Assembly (NCBI GenBank): GCA_012845835.1
Contig: JABAKD010000019.1
Location: forward strand, 853,501-917,500
Length of the DNA: 64,000 nucleotides
Source of the DNA: Undaria pinnatifida
Lineage: Eukaryota > Sar > Phaeophyceae > Laminariales > Alariaceae
Reading direction: 5' to 3'
In this document: positions 43,474 to 55,378 of the stretch, in pieces
Numbering within the stretch: the stretch's first letter is position 1
How the letters are laid out: each line of letters starts with the position of its first letter
Program-made: the position numbers and the translations under genes
Notes under the pieces: model-generated
Told to the model about the DNA's origin: nothing
The model's database searches: none
Seen by the model: the letters and a program-made list of their open reading frames with translations, nothing else

Positions 43474-43963
43474 AAGATTCGTAGTCAAAACCGTCGGTGG
43501 GTCGTGATCCCACTTCTCTCTGCGTGAGCAGAGTGTTCTCACTGTTGAACTACGACGGCGGAGTGTGAGACAACACGGGCTGATACAGCAGGCCGTTGAC
43601 AGAGGGAGAGACAGGACAGGTTGAGATGGACTCACTCCCAGAAGTGCAAGGAGAAGGAGTAGTAGTTGTTGTTGTGTTGTTGTGAGAGCGGTGGGCGAGC
43701 AGTTGTCGGTGCTCCCTCAGCTCTCGGATAAAAGGAACAATCCAGCGGGACCTTCCAAAGTCCCGCTGCGGAGAATACGCTAGGCGGTGTATCCGCCGCG
43801 GAGGATCCGTCAGCGGAACGTGGAGGGGAAGGCTCCGTGGCGTGTTCTAGACATGACAATCTCCCGTGTTCCCCAAGCGATCCTTCCAGAAACGATGTCT
43901 GGAAGGTTGAAGGGGTTTCGACATTTTCCCTAGGCGTGTTGGTTCGGGGACATGGTATCCACA
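43474..43963 (-). repeat. 5' LTR (490 bp)
   Basis: This appears identical to the 3' LTR over its whole length. The element's promoter should lie here, but no certain TATA box is evident; CCTTTTATCC in the centre is a weak candidate. Confidence 0.92.
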
Positions 43964-44079
43964 TTAATAGTATTAATAAAAGGGTTTTGGGGTACACCGG
44001 GTACAAGTGTGCGGTTTTCCAACAATTGAAAGTCGCCCATTGAAATGCACGCCCCTGGATGAGGTTGTTAGATTCGTCT

Positions 44080-44190
44080 CGTTTGCAGCTATCTTTCTTA
44101 CCGGGGATACTTTTTTTTCAATGTTTCGAATCCAGTTCGAACAGCAGCGTCCAAAAACGGCCAATGTGGTATACGCCTTGGCGTGCCGAG
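44080..44190 (+). repeat. Dispersed repeat R5, uninterrupted copy
   Basis: TACCGGGGATAC(T)n, AACAGCAGCGTCCAAAAACG and GGTATACGCCTTGGCGTG match two pieces at 45895-45945 and 46690-46775 that are split by a DNA element. Confidence 0.6.
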
Positions 44191-44419
44191 CTTGACCCTT
44201 TTCCACTCCTAAAATTATCCTTTCCTGTTCTAGCTCCAAGTGTTTTGTCACCATGTCGCGAGTGCGGTGTTACTTCGGTATTAAAAATAGTAGGAAAATA
44301 TTTTTTTCATTGTTTTACTTGGGTGAAGTGCTACACTATGAAGTAAGACTTTTTGACTACGATATACTCGCATAATATATAGTTGTACCAGGTACGACTT
44401 ACAGGATATACCTGGTACA

Positions 44420-44870
44420 TGATGAACTGGTGCATTCTTTCCAAAACCGTCACATTTATTCCCTTGAAGGATGTACGATAGTTTCAACGCACAGATTGAG
44501 CTGCCCCGCCCGTCCCGCCCCCCCCCCCATGATAAACTGATGCTTTCTTTCCAAAACCGTCAGATTTATCCCCTTGAAGGATTTATAGTTTCCACGCACA
44601 AATTGAGCTGCCCCACCCGTTCCCCCCCCCTTCCCTCCCCCACCCCCGCTCCCTTTTGATCAAAACCAGGCCCCCACGTCCTTGAAAACTTCCCCCCCCA
44701 CCCCCGCTTCCTTTTGATCAAAACCAGCCCCCCACGTCCTTCAAAATTCCGCCCTCCCCTCACCGGTTATTCGGCTTACAGGATTCACTTGATAAACGGA
44801 TGCATTTCCTTCCACAGCTGTCAGATTTTGTCCCCCTCAGAAACGGGTTTTATAGTTTCCGCGCACAGAC
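44420..44870 (+). repeat. Interleaved tandem repeats
   Basis: An ~85-bp unit (TTTCCAAAACCGTCAGATTT, CCCCTTGAAGGATTTATAGT, GCACAGATTGAGCTGCC) occurs at about 44430, 44535 and 44800. Between them a ~58-bp unit (CCTTTTGATCAAAACCAG, CCCCCACGTCCTT) occurs twice. Several C-runs are present. Confidence 0.75.
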
Positions 44871-44879
44871 TGCCTAACA

Positions 44880-45062
44880 TCACCCTGTTGACCCTGATAG
44901 CTACACTGTAGTTGCAAGGGAAGTCGCCGACCTATATCCTTAATGAGGACACACAGCCCGTAATACGCGCGATCGGAGTATCACACACAGCTTGCAAATA
45001 TGAGTTTGGACAAAATATTCGATCTCACAGCTGGAGTGTATTTTCATTTTTTATAATATATA
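44880..45062 (+). repeat. Dispersed repeat R1, plus copy
   Basis: This is the longest R1 copy, near-identical to the inverted copy at 4739-4900, 40 kb away. Compared with shorter members it has the extra 5' block GGAAGTCGCCGACCTATATC. Confidence 0.75.
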
Positions 45063-45114
45063 CATCTGCGGATTTCGAACTATTGATGTCGCCTCATCGA
45101 TGCGAACGACCGTG

Positions 45115-45450
45115 AATGGTAGAGCTGTGAATGACACAGTTTCTCGACTACCTACTAGTTGGTAGATGCCGTTCGCCAACTAACTGACTTTAGTCAGTAA
45201 GTCGGCTGACGAGGCCAGCTGATGTCCAGCTGACGCTGATGTCCAGCTGACTTGCCGACTTGAGTCGGACGAGCGAACCAAGCTAATTAGCTCCCCACTA
45301 CGCAGGGGGCCCCGACCCCTGAAAGAAAAAATCCATCCCGCATGAAATTTTTCCAAAACTATGGAAACCCAGTAAGTCGGATAGTCGGCACCTCCGGGAA
45401 ACGACTAGCTATTAGTCCGACTAATAACTAGTTGGTGACTTAAGTCGTGC
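45115..45450. mobile_element. Possible palindromic MITE
   Basis: ACTAGTTGG..GCC near 45156 and GGC..CTAATAACTAGTTGG near 45425, with nested GACTTTAGTCAGTAAGTCG and CCGACTTGAGTCGGAC palindromes, suggest an inverted-repeat element. Exact ends and a target duplication cannot be set. Confidence 0.4.
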
Positions 45451-45492
45451 AGAACTCATAGCTCGAGTAAATACGTAGGTTTGATCAGTAGA

Positions 45493-45638
45493 TGTTGTTG
45501 TTGTTCTCACATTAACTCGCGTAATCAAGTCCGTGGTCACAGGACAGGCTCCAGTCACTCTGGAGCTGAGGAATACCCCAGGGAAAAACACAAACAACCC
45601 AAGGTTGTGCACGCATATATTACAGCTGACGCAATTCA
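45493..45638 (+). repeat. Dispersed repeat R2, copy 2
   Basis: Same orientation and >90% identical by eye to 8566-8714. Confidence 0.75.
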
Positions 45639-45957
45639 TGCCTCCACCAGAAACACATAAAAGTGAAATCGGGGGTCAGCCTACGATGTGCCAGGTCCAT
45701 ACCGGTGCATACGTCGTCTCATTACTCGCTCCTGGAAAACCGACTATACCGCTTGCCACCCAAGAAAGACTACCACGTATATACTACACGTAGTATCTAC
45801 CACTACGCATACGCACGACAGACGCAAGTCAATTGGAAAAAAGAAACAAAGAAAAGAAAAGATGATAAAGGAAAGGAAAGAAGGTGTATCTCAACCTCGG
45901 CTATCTTTTGTACCGGGGATGTTTTTTTGTTCAATTATAATTTGCCTAATTATTATA

Positions 45958-46684
45958 CGGTCGGACTCCGTCAGTCGAGAACGGCTCTTTTCGACTGGGT
46001 TTTCCCGGGCCTGCTTCTTATCGTCGGTCGAGTCGAGTTCATTGTTTTTGTGCTCTCTCTGGAGGCGGTTGGTGTGAGGGAGTACGGTTGTACTGCTGTA
46101 TGGCAGTCGAAAATTGGTTAGAAGCTCTGTGCTTTGTGCGTTTTCCCCGAGCAACGCGTGCTTCGCGCGCAATGAACCCTCGTCCAAGCGGGTTGGTTGC
46201 GTTGGACTTAGCCGAAAACTGCCAAAGCTGCGTTCGTGGCGTCAGCCGAGAGCGGCCAAAGTTACAGCAGGCGCACCCGTTGTTGACAAAATGACATCGA
46301 TACCGCGCACTGCTGCCATCGTATGATTCTGCCTGCTGGTGGACGGAACTAGGAATGCGCTGCCGCGCTGACTTGCGGCGAGAAGCAACAGCAGTGATAG
46401 CAGCCATGCCAGCGTCGGCGCTATTGAATGTGACTGCTGTGTGGTACCCGGTATGGGTGTGTGGGCGTGGGGGTGTGTGTGTTTTGTGGTGGAATGAGCG
46501 ATGCGATGGTTTCAAAAGTACGATATTGACTGACTTTTTCGACGGGCAGATCCGGTCGAACAGTCAACTTTTTCGAATTGCTCAGTCAAAAAAACTTGAG
46601 TCGGTTAAAGCTCTCTCTCGACTGTGCAAGATCGATTTGGTTTCTCAGTCGAAAAGGGCTGTTTTCGACTGGCACATCCGACTG
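45958..46684. mobile_element. TIR element nested in an R5 repeat
   Basis: CGGTCGGACTCCGTCAGTCG at 45958 and the complement of CAGTCGGATGTGCCAGTCGA ending at 46684 begin ~43-bp imperfect termini that continue GAAAACAGCCCTTTTCGACT. TA flanks both ends (45956-45957, 46685-46686). The flanks rejoin to match R5 (44080-44190), giving an independent empty-site test. No transposase is seen. Confidence 0.7.
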
Positions 46685-46775
46685 TATAAGAGTTGGCCTT
46701 AGAATTCAGAACGAATAGCAGCGCCTAAAAATTGTTATGATACAGGCAATATGGTAGGCGTCTTGGCGTGGCTGC

Positions 46776-47744
46776 CTCAGCCAGACTTTTGCGACGCCAC
46801 AATGAGCCGAAATCGCCTCAATTTCTGCGGCGGTACAGCGCACCGCGCGCCAGTTCCACCGCAGACACATATAAGGCTATACACCAGGGCAATGGTGCTG
46901 ATACTGATGAACCTCGCCGTTGGTAGGGGTTTGTGGTGCCATTTTGTGTGCTGTTTGGTTTACACAGGGTGGTTGCTCCAGCCTAGCCCTGCTGGTTGTT
47001 TGCCAACAAGCGTAACATCCGTTTTTTTGGTCCGAATTTTACATTTTTGTGGTCTTTTTGGACAGGGGGGCATATTCGCAGGCTTCTAACAACATCGCGT
47101 TGGATATCCTCCAGTCTTGGGTCGCTCAAACGTCCTTTTGAAGCACACGCTGGGAAAATACCTCAGGATGACACTTCTCTGGGAGCTTGGTCGGTGCTGG
47201 TCAGATACCAAAAATAGCCGTCGTGGAGTTCTCGACACACAGAAAGCCTAGAGCCCCCGTTTATTCGCTGACGTCATGGCTGAGGACATCGGCAACCCTT
47301 TTAACTTGAGGGGACGCCATGTTGACGCTGAAGCACACCGTGCTGATGACCCCAACAAATCAGCTTGCGATCCTCACGGCCTCGATGCGGTATGTGTCTG
47401 CAGTCTACTTGCTATTGTTAATAATAATATTAGACAGGAGCCGGCCACCGAGTCTAAGTCGTGGAAAGTGGCAGTCCTTTGAAGCCGTCCGTTTTTTTTT
47501 GTCGCAAAAAATGTAGTCGAAATATTGCGCCCAGGAAGCAGGGGACGCATAAGATCTTCCTATCGAACTTGGCACAGCTGACATAATTCAAACAATTATG
47601 CCACATTCTGTCCCTGGGGCTTGTTTGAGAGAGGGTGTGTTCCCAATTTAAATCAGCACGATGATTTTCCTGCAAACCTCAGGCTGCGTTTCTAACGATC
47701 CTGCTTCTTGCTACCAGGCATATAGCAGGTGTAAGTACGTATTG
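46776..47744. other. No supported gene
   Basis: Open frames at 46751-47089 and 47276-47482 lack recognisable motifs. One possible donor (ATGCG|GTATGT near 47391) is not enough to call an exon. Confidence 0.4.
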
Positions 47745-48066
47745 CCTGCCATGTTTTTTTGTTTTCTTCTTCACACACATCTACTTTCCAGTTTGTGGAC
47801 AAGCCGTGGTCGCAGCTGTCGTCCCTTCTTCCCCCCGGTTCTTGCCTTCCATTTTTATCACGCATTGGGTTCAGCAATCCCACTGCTCGTCGATTTTTCA
47901 TCGAGTGTTGTTGCTAACGCATGCTCTCGCGCTTTCCGCAAGTTAATTTGTGCGCAAGAAAAAGTCCCCACGAAGTTATGCGAGTATGCACTCGGGGGGA
48001 TTCGAACTCACGAAACTGGCCGATACCAGGCTCGAGGATAACCTGATACGCCACCGGGGCGACCGG
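47745..48066 (-). mobile_element. tRNA-headed SINE, best-preserved copy
   Basis: In minus sense the head has an A-box-like GGTGGCGTATCAGG (48055-48042) and a B-box GAGTTCGAATCCCC (48009-47996) at tRNA-like spacing. An ~250-bp body follows, including AATGGAAGGC, GGGAAGAAGG and CACGGCTTGTCC complements. Three body relatives lie at 50040-50210, 57240-57540 and 61930-62045. Confidence 0.65.
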
Positions 48067-50026
48067 TTTTGGTATATCCCAGGTACGATTTTGTTTGCCA
48101 TCGTCGTATCATACTGCTGCTGCTGCTGTTTGCGGAGGCTGGGCCTTAATTCGGGTGACGACCGACCACACAGCAGCTGCGAGCAGTATTGTGTATCGTA
48201 TTATTAGCATGACAATGATGTTGCAGTTTGCGGTTTGCAGTTCGCGGTTTGCCATGCTGCTGTACGTGGGTCAACACATACATGGCGTTCGTGTCGTCCT
48301 TCTATTTCCTACGAGTACTTGGATAGAGTATAGAGTTCAAGTATATATCATACCAAATCACATCATAGGTAGTCGAGCGTCGCTCGAGAACAAAACAGAA
48401 CAGCCCCAACCCGACCCGGTGGCCCTGTTGCATACCATGGTGGTGATAGCTGCGGCCCTGTTGACTTTTGGCCCTTTGAGAGTGAACGAACGGGCGCGGG
48501 CTGTATGTACGCCGTTTCACCTTGCTGCTTCGTGACGTCGGGCACCCCCAATCGATACTTTCCAAGGTATGATAGATATCACATGTACATCGTGCCTGGC
48601 TCTCGGCGAACACATGTTGCATGTCATGTCACCACCAGGTCGCAAGCTACTTGGACGTACGGTGGAGGTCTCTCTTATAGTGCTGATCGAGCAGTGCCGA
48701 TTGCCCGATATAGTGCGTGTCTTATCGCTTGGCACAGGTGGGAACAACAAGTGGTGTCAGCGTGCGGGGTAGTGCCGGTTGCCGCTTTAGTGCCGATGTT
48801 TCCGTCTATGATAGCACATACCGGTACTATAAAGGGACCACTACTATCTTGCACCGCCTCTCAATTTCTGTACGAGTACCACTGGTACAGCAAGCAGTGG
48901 TATGATGTTTAGGCTAATATCCATTATGCGTATTTTTTCTGTCTTTTGTGCCACTTTTTTCAAGGTTGAATATTCCAAAACAAGCCTACCATGCCTTTTT
49001 TTATGCTACTTTCGATGAAAATTCCCCCATAATGCCCGCTAAATATGTACCATTTTCGTATTTGTTGTTTCAACTTTTAACCCGTTTAGCACCGCACTCC
49101 TGGCATGGGCAGTGGCGACAAAACACTCGGGAGTAAGAGGATAGTTTTGGGAGATGAAAACGGACTTTGATATTTTGTCCTGTTCGTAAGTAAGTATAGT
49201 AACTTACTAATCAGGCGAAATCGTTACCAGAAATGAGCCAAAGGTTGGCTGCTGGCATCGATTTCGCCTGACTAATGTCTGTTGAAGTTGATACTCAGTA
49301 TATGGAACGAAAATCGCATTCTGCAGCGCCCAACAGTGGCGGGGGCGCAAAATCAAGTGGCATAGTGAGACCACTGCTCATTGTGGCTTGTTACGCTTTT
49401 TTTATGCTGAAAATCAAGCGATAATTGCTCGCTGCAGGCTCTGCTTTTCGCTATTCCCGAAAGACCAATTATGCCGAAATACATGCGAGCATGGCGGATA
49501 TAGGCCTAATGATATGTCGATACAACAACCGCTCTCGCGCCTCATGAAAGGAGCAGGAGCAGAATATGTCTCCACTACAGCAGTAAATTACTTGGCACGA
49601 AGCACGAAGGGTGCCCACCTGCCCGCCGCCACCGGTGTGTAGTTCAGCAACAACAGCACCAGTAGACTGCAGAGTACATATTTTTGCAAAACAGCAGTAC
49701 CTGTGCTGGTGTTTTTGGCACTATGGTAGTCTCTTGTGGTGCCTTTGTAGTAGTCGTAGCGGTACTGCTGTAAGTCCCAGGTTTCAACCTGTGTGCGTGA
49801 ACAAAGCGAAGTACGATATACAGCAGTGGTGTCACGGGAGGCAAGACCAGACACATCGTATCTCGAAAAGTTAACCTCTTGGACGCCGCCCGCTACGCTC
49901 GCGCAAGGAAGAATGAAGACGTCATCGCCAACACTGGTTGTGCCGGGTGTAGATGGGTGGAAAGTCAGTTTATTGTGAAGGACACGCACACTCAAAGAGT
50001 AGTACACCTGTACAAACGCGCGGCCG
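48067..50026. other. No supported gene
   Basis: Many short frames occur on both strands with no domain. A (CTG)n stretch is at 48113-48130. The 49085-49110 segment is an inverted copy of the GAGTGCGGTGCTA repeat near 32145. Confidence 0.4.
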
Positions 50027-50210
50027 GTGTATCACGCAGCTTGCGTCTTTTTGGACAAGCTGTGGTCACGGGTGTGTTCCCTTCTCCCCGCCCGGTGCAT
50101 GCCTTCATTTTTGTCGCGCATTCGGTTCAGCATTCCCAATTTTCAGATATTTTATGCTCGCCGATTTTCATCGAAATTTTGCTAACCAACTCACGCTCTC
50201 GCGCGTACAG
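50027..50210 (-). mobile_element. SINE body copy fused to an R1 fragment
   Basis: GCGGCCGGTGTATCACGCAG (R1 start) runs directly into TTTTTGGACAAGCTGTGGTC (SINE body). The rest matches the 47745-48066 body but lacks the tRNA head. Confidence 0.6.
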
Positions 50211-51559
50211 CTGGCGTGTTTACAACGTTTTATAGAACAAGGCGTAACAACTAGTCGTCACGTCCATACCGGTATGATATAGTCAGCCTACGACCAGCCT
50301 ACCGATGGACCTGTTGATCATTGCCAAAATGCCAGAATACTCTACTAGCCTCATGAGTGGGTAGTACGTAGTACCGGTTGAATGACGCACGTCGTGGGTC
50401 GTAGGAGCTACACATACCTCGTATTCAATATACGTTCGTACAAGGCGCGGTTACCAAGCCCCCGGCTCGTATCCATGTGGAGTGCTTACGTATGCGTTAC
50501 CCCATTAGTCGTACCCACGTGGATTGCGCACATGGTACGCATTACCACGACCCACGTACGAGGTTTGCCAGGACTTCGCGGGCCTGTGTTAATGTTACGT
50601 CTTCTACAGCTTTTAGTATGTCGTTTATTTCAATGCCTGTTTCTCTCACCACACTGCAGCGAGCCACGTCACCACTTTCTTATTGTCATAATATCAGGTG
50701 TACTTGGCAACACAAAGATCTTGAGTGTAGGCTGTGGACTATACATGGAGTTGCTGCTGTTGCTGTTGGTCTCGCGCTACACGTTGTCATGGCCTATATA
50801 TATAGTCCGTCGATTGTAGTATATTTAGTTTCAGCTTTTGTCCCTCCCCACATGAGATGGGTGTATAGCACTATTGATAGGGAACAAGCGCCCCGGGGGC
50901 GGTGGCACCACGGTGAAGAAGGTAGTTTTTAACCGAAGAAAATACTAAAGACACACGGAGGCGGGGGGGGGGGGGAAGGGAGGGGGGGGGAGGAGAGGGG
51001 AGGGGAGGGGATCCTGATTATCGTGTTCTTTATTCTACACCCATGTACGAATGCTATCGCATGATCTAACAGTAGCAACATGGTAAGACTCTGAGTTTGA
51101 CGCACACGGACAAGAGCGGATGCAAGTTGCGCGACAGACAGCCGACAAACCTCAGGTCTGGCGAGAGAAGCTACGATGCAGAAACAGTAGCATCTTCACA
51201 ACAGCCGATAGACAAAAATATCCAGGATACCGCGAAAACCCTCCGAAAGAAGAAAGCAGAAGATACGAAGAAATCCCGAAATCATGGTCGTACGCGTACT
51301 GCTGTGCTTATGTATGCACATGGTACCATACGATATACAACAGCAGCAGCAGCAGCAGTGTGACAGACTCTGGGCTGTACGTATACTACAGTAGTACCAC
51401 CGGAGGCAGCGTGGTAGACAACTCACGAAATATTAGGGTGGCAGATAGGCGATGGGTTATTCTAGGATACCCAACGAAAAATAGTTGTTGGCACAAAACG
51501 GTGCAAGGTGGGTACATAACAGACTTGAACAAAGATACTCGTACGCAAAAGTAGTCTCG
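50211..51559. other. No supported gene; G-rich tract
   Basis: A G-run/GGGGA tract lies at 50960-51010. Frames up to 151 codons overlap in all phases. No coding signal is supported. Confidence 0.45.
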
Positions 51560-52720
51560 ACGATTGTTTGTATGGATTCAGAATTGTGTTGCTGGAGGTT
51601 TCCTGGCGAAAGAGAGGCCCCGTGTTGATTGCTTGTGCTTATTATCCGAGTGTTGAATCGTGCCGACTTGCGACGTGAAACATGGTGTCCTACAGACACA
51701 GACGTCACGGACAACAGGTACTACAGTAAAATACTGGTGGTAATAAGCAGGGGGTGTTTTCTCGAAAGCGTGGGAGAAAAAAATACAGATGAGCCCATAA
51801 AATACGAAGTGGGCATCAAACTCGGACAAAGGTACTCGCATGAACCCTGACAGTTGTTCATACGAAGACAGGCATGTGTTGCGAGATGTGCCCTAGCGAA
51901 AGAAACACTTTGAGATTTGTTCTGATCCGTACGTTGGGTTGTGCAAATTTGCGACGTGAGGCATGGCGTCGGACACGCAGCAGACGGACGTGAGTTTTTC
52001 GAATATAATTTCGTACCAGTATGTTTTTTTTTGTCAACACGAAGATTTTAACTCTCGTTTTCTAGCAAACGTCTGGGCATCAAAATTTAACTCGATGTGT
52101 GTTGTGTTCACATTAAACCGTTCTTCGGTCTTTGTAGTCAACGACATGAGTACAGCCAGTGTCGGTGCTGGTTCTGCATCCTAGAGAGATGCACATTCTG
52201 TGGTCAGACAGACTACTGCTGTGAAACAGAGTAAACCGAACAGGCGGTAGCATTTCATCAAGGTAAAGCAAGCGAAAAGGCTAGCGTGCCAGGTAGGAGA
52301 GATAACGAGAACGCCACAAAACAAGCCAGACCATGAAAAAGTGAGGAAAAAAGCAAAAACAAAAGACGGGAAAAAGAAAAGAAAAAGAGTTTCGTCTATG
52401 TGTGTTTGTTGTCGTGGCATTAAGTCGTTTGTTCTTTCTATCCAACGACATGAGCACACCCAGAGTCCGTGCTGATTTTTCATCCTAGAGAGGTACCTGG
52501 TAGTAATTATGTGGTCAGGCTGTGAAACAGAGTAAGCCGAACAGCAGTCGCAATTCATCAAGGTAGAGCAAGCGAAGTTGCTAACATACCGAGTACGAGA
52601 ACACAACAAAACAAACCAGACCATAAAAAAAGAATGACAGGAAAACAAGAAAAAAGAGAAAGAAAGCAAAGCAAAAGAAACGACAGGTGTTCTGAAGAAT
52701 TTGATGCAAGAAGATCCGAA
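51560..52720 (+). repeat. Diverged ~310-bp tandem repeats
   Basis: GCGACGTGAAACATGG.GTC near 51673 recurs as GCGACGTGAGGCATGGCGTC near 51950. CAACGACATGAGTACAGCCA..CATCCTAGAGAG, CTGTGAAACAGAGTAA and CATCAAGGTA recur about 300 bp apart at 52140-52280 and 52445-52570. The open frame of 246 codons on minus spans two units and is not accepted as a gene. Confidence 0.6.
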
Positions 52721-53062
52721 AGGAAAGACAGCAAGAAGAACAACATACGTCCTGAAGAGGAACAGATACCTGTTGCACGGACAAAACAACACGAAGAGGA
52801 TAACCGCTGTTTCACGGACAAAAACAACACGAAGAAGAGGAGGAAGACACCGGCATAAGGCATAATCAGGCATGATCAGGCATAAGAAGGCCTGTGGGGA
52901 GGGAAATAAGGGAACAAACAAGAGAAAAAAAGAAAGAAAGAAACGACGACATTAAGTCATGACTCTGTCGCTTTCGGGCTCCCCCCGCTGAATTCAAAGA
53001 AAACCAGGCAGAAACTACCACTCGCTGTAGAGGGTTCAGGGTTGTAGTAGCGCACGCTCCAC
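52721..53062. other. No supported gene
   Basis: A-rich plus strand; open frames reflect composition. Confidence 0.4.
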
Positions 53063-53600
53063 TTATTTTTCGAGCTGGTACCTAGCCACACCATCTACCA
53101 TTTCGTTTCTGCATTTATTTACAGCTGTATCAGTGCGGCTGCCCCCCCCCCCCCCCCCACGCCCCCCCGGTTTCCCTTGGTTGCTGCTCTTGGCATCCTC
53201 TGCTGTGAGGCGTTGCCAGCTCTTCTCCGCCTCGCCCCTGTGCCATCTCGTCATGAAGCGGTCCGCCGCCTCGACGGTCCCCCGGCGCCAGTTCGCACTC
53301 TTCTTAGCCGCCCTCGGCCATAGCACAGTCTCTACTCCGAACAGTAAAGTGCAGCTATCCGTGGACCCCTCGGTTGCTCCGAATACCGTGATGTCGTCTA
53401 CCAGCCACTGGGCCCTGTTATTTTCTGATCGGCCTCATCCAGGGTTCACCCCACCAGCCATGGTCCCGACCATCACGCGATGGGTCAGCCGCTCACTGGT
53501 CGTCCGTTGTACGGCTCCCGCAACGAGGAGGTGTCGTTGCTTTAGTTCAAAAGTGGGCATAATCTCATCACAAGTCTGAATCCAAACAAGCATTGTAAAA
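53063..53600 (-). mobile_element. Retroelement ORF remnant (LINE-like C-terminus)
   Basis: The minus strand reads KQRHLLVAGAVQRTTSERLT, HRVMVGTMAGGVNPG, a TGA, then LVDDITVFGATEGST, FGVETVLWPRAAKKS and AADRFMTRWHRGEAE. This layout resembles the region downstream of reverse transcriptase in some non-LTR elements; I place it from memory of that pattern, not from a search. It has an internal stop and an 18-base C homopolymer. It is unrelated to the 23.3-kb LINE by its Cys motif. Confidence 0.45.
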
Positions 53601-54054
53601 GGTTAACCTTGTGTGGTGTCTCTCTTCTCTCATCATCGTAGAGCTTCTCTGTTATCATATCGTGCATATCACATGATAGAGCCTGTTGTGCTCGTACGTG
53701 GAGACTACTCCGGTTTGTCGAAAATACCGGTTGTACTCGAGCTGTTCCTCTTCGCCCCGTAGGTTGTTTGCCTCGCAGCCTTTCTGATATTCTTGCATCG
53801 CATTCTTCAGAACTCCTGTTGTTTTTTTTCGTTTGTTTGTTTGAGTTATTGCGTTACATATTTTTATGGCCTGGCTTGTTTTGTTGTGTTTTCGTACCCG
53901 GTACGCTAACATTTCACTTGGTTTTATCTTGATTGAAGTGCGGTCGTTTTTTTTTTTTTTTCCGTCTCAACAGCAGTTTGTGACCACAGAATTCCTATCT
54001 CTCAGGTGAATCGAGTGTTTGCGTTAAAAAATCACTGAAAAATCTTTCATCGAG
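53601..54054. other. No supported gene
   Basis: T-rich plus strand with no exon signal. Confidence 0.4.
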
Positions 54055-54511
54055 CTAGAAAAAGGTCAGATTCACTCCGGCATGCTTTTGGTTGTGTTTG
54101 CGGTGAACGAATCGCAGAAAAGGCGTACACGGCCTCCATATCACAGGCGGGGAGCCGGGAGGCGGCATCAATTTTGAATTTAGACATGGTGCGGTAGCAC
54201 CTATTGATAGACTCACCGACAGGGGCAGGCCGAGCACAACACCATCAGAAAAACAGCAGCACAGCAGCAGCAGCAGCAGCAGCGCAGTAGCAGCACCGCA
54301 GCCGCTGCCGCAGCAGCGGCGGCGAGGGCGCGGGCGGGGGCGGAGGTGGCGGTGGCGATGGCCCTGCCAGATGAGTTGCGGCACAGTAGCTCGGCTTGGC
54401 CTGGCTCGATCACGATCATCGCCACAACAACAGAACAGCCAGTTTTTTATTAGTTTTTTCAGAAACGAACGCAGGAGACACCAACCGCAGCCGCAGCACA
54501 ATAGCCGCCGC

Positions 54512-54550
<39 letters not shown>

Positions 54551-55029
54551 GTAGCGGCGGCGGTGGCCGTGCGGCGTGGGTGGCGGTGGCGGTGGAGGCT
54601 TCGGCGACGGCGTTGTGGTATAGCGACGTTGGCTGACAAAATCAGCACCGAATACAACATAACGCAGCAGCAGAGAACCAGGTCACATCGTAGAGAGCGC
54701 GGGAGTGCCGACTCACTAGCACCTACCCCTGAAGTTGCGCGTACGTACCATGCTTCCCCGGCTACTCTTTGGTGCCTCCGCATCAAGGTTGGGTTGTGTC
54801 TACCCCTGCCAAGCACAGCGCACAGCGAGCAGTGTCTGCTGTGTGCTGCCGTGTGGGTTGTGCCCCCGTGCCCTCTGATTGCTGTGCCGTTGTGCCTGGA
54901 GAGCAACGGTGTTAAGCTCGGTATTTGTAGGCCAATCGTATGAACTGGGCGTCCATGGTGGAAGTTCACTCTAAATCGTTCACTCAAATCGGAATTTTCA
55001 TGCCGTTTTGGGGCAATTTTTCCTTCCAA
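54055..55029 (-). other. Long open frame over CAG/GCC repeats, probably not a gene
   Basis: The minus frame is open for 324 codons, and plus frames overlap it. Length is driven by (CAG)n at 54258-54290 and 54510-54550 and by GGCGGTGG repeats, giving poly-Ala, poly-Leu or poly-Cys. The non-repeat ends show no motif. It remains a weak candidate only. Confidence 0.2.
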
Positions 55030-55242
55030 GTTCGCTCGGCGACCTTTTTAATGGAATTTGAGATTGAATTATTTTAACGCAAACACTCGAATAATTAGCA
55101 CGGACACTAGGTGTAGTGATGACGATGATGATGATGATGATGATGTTGCCGTTGAGCAGAAATAGTGAACACAACACACACTCGGTTCTTTGCTTTCCTT
55201 GAGCTCTTCGAACAGCAGTATATATATTTGACGAACCTCGTA

Positions 55243-55345
55243 TTATATATACCACAGCCCACAGCTTGCAACTATGAGTTTCGACAATATCTTCGATCTC
55301 ACAGCTGGAGTGTATTTTTATTTTTATAATATACCAGGTATGGTA
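55243..55345 (+). repeat. Dispersed repeat R1 copy
   Basis: CCCACAGCTTGCAACTATGA, CTTCGATCTCACAGCTGGAG and TGTATTTTTATTTTTATAAT match R1. Confidence 0.7.
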
Positions 55346-55378
55346 TATGATCGTCGTGTATCACATATACAGTGACTA

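Larger units (their letters stand above)
35749..43963 (-). mobile_element. Ty3/gypsy retrotransposon with chromodomain (chromovirus type)
   Basis: A complete 8.2-kb element on the minus strand, in order: 5' LTR (43474-43963), primer-binding site (TGGCGTCGACGGCAGG two bases inside the LTR), gag, protease, reverse transcriptase, RNase H, integrase, chromodomain, ~1.8 kb non-coding 3' region, polypurine tract (ACTGGGGGGTGA) and 3' LTR (35749-36238). The LTRs look identical, so insertion is recent. TTAAT flanks both ends (35744-35748, 43964-43968) as a 5-bp duplication. Domain order RT-RNaseH-IN places it in Ty3/gypsy. The copy has a nonsense codon in integrase. It lies downstream of the PX exons and may sit in that gene. 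Confidence 0.93.

Noticed and set aside
47990-48066. Functional tRNA gene on minus
   Set aside because: B box is good, but stems do not pair and the sequence continues into a repeated SINE body.
52181-52921. Minus 246-codon membrane-like protein
   Set aside because: Phe/Leu/Ser richness follows from an A-rich plus strand, and it spans two units of a ~310-bp tandem repeat.
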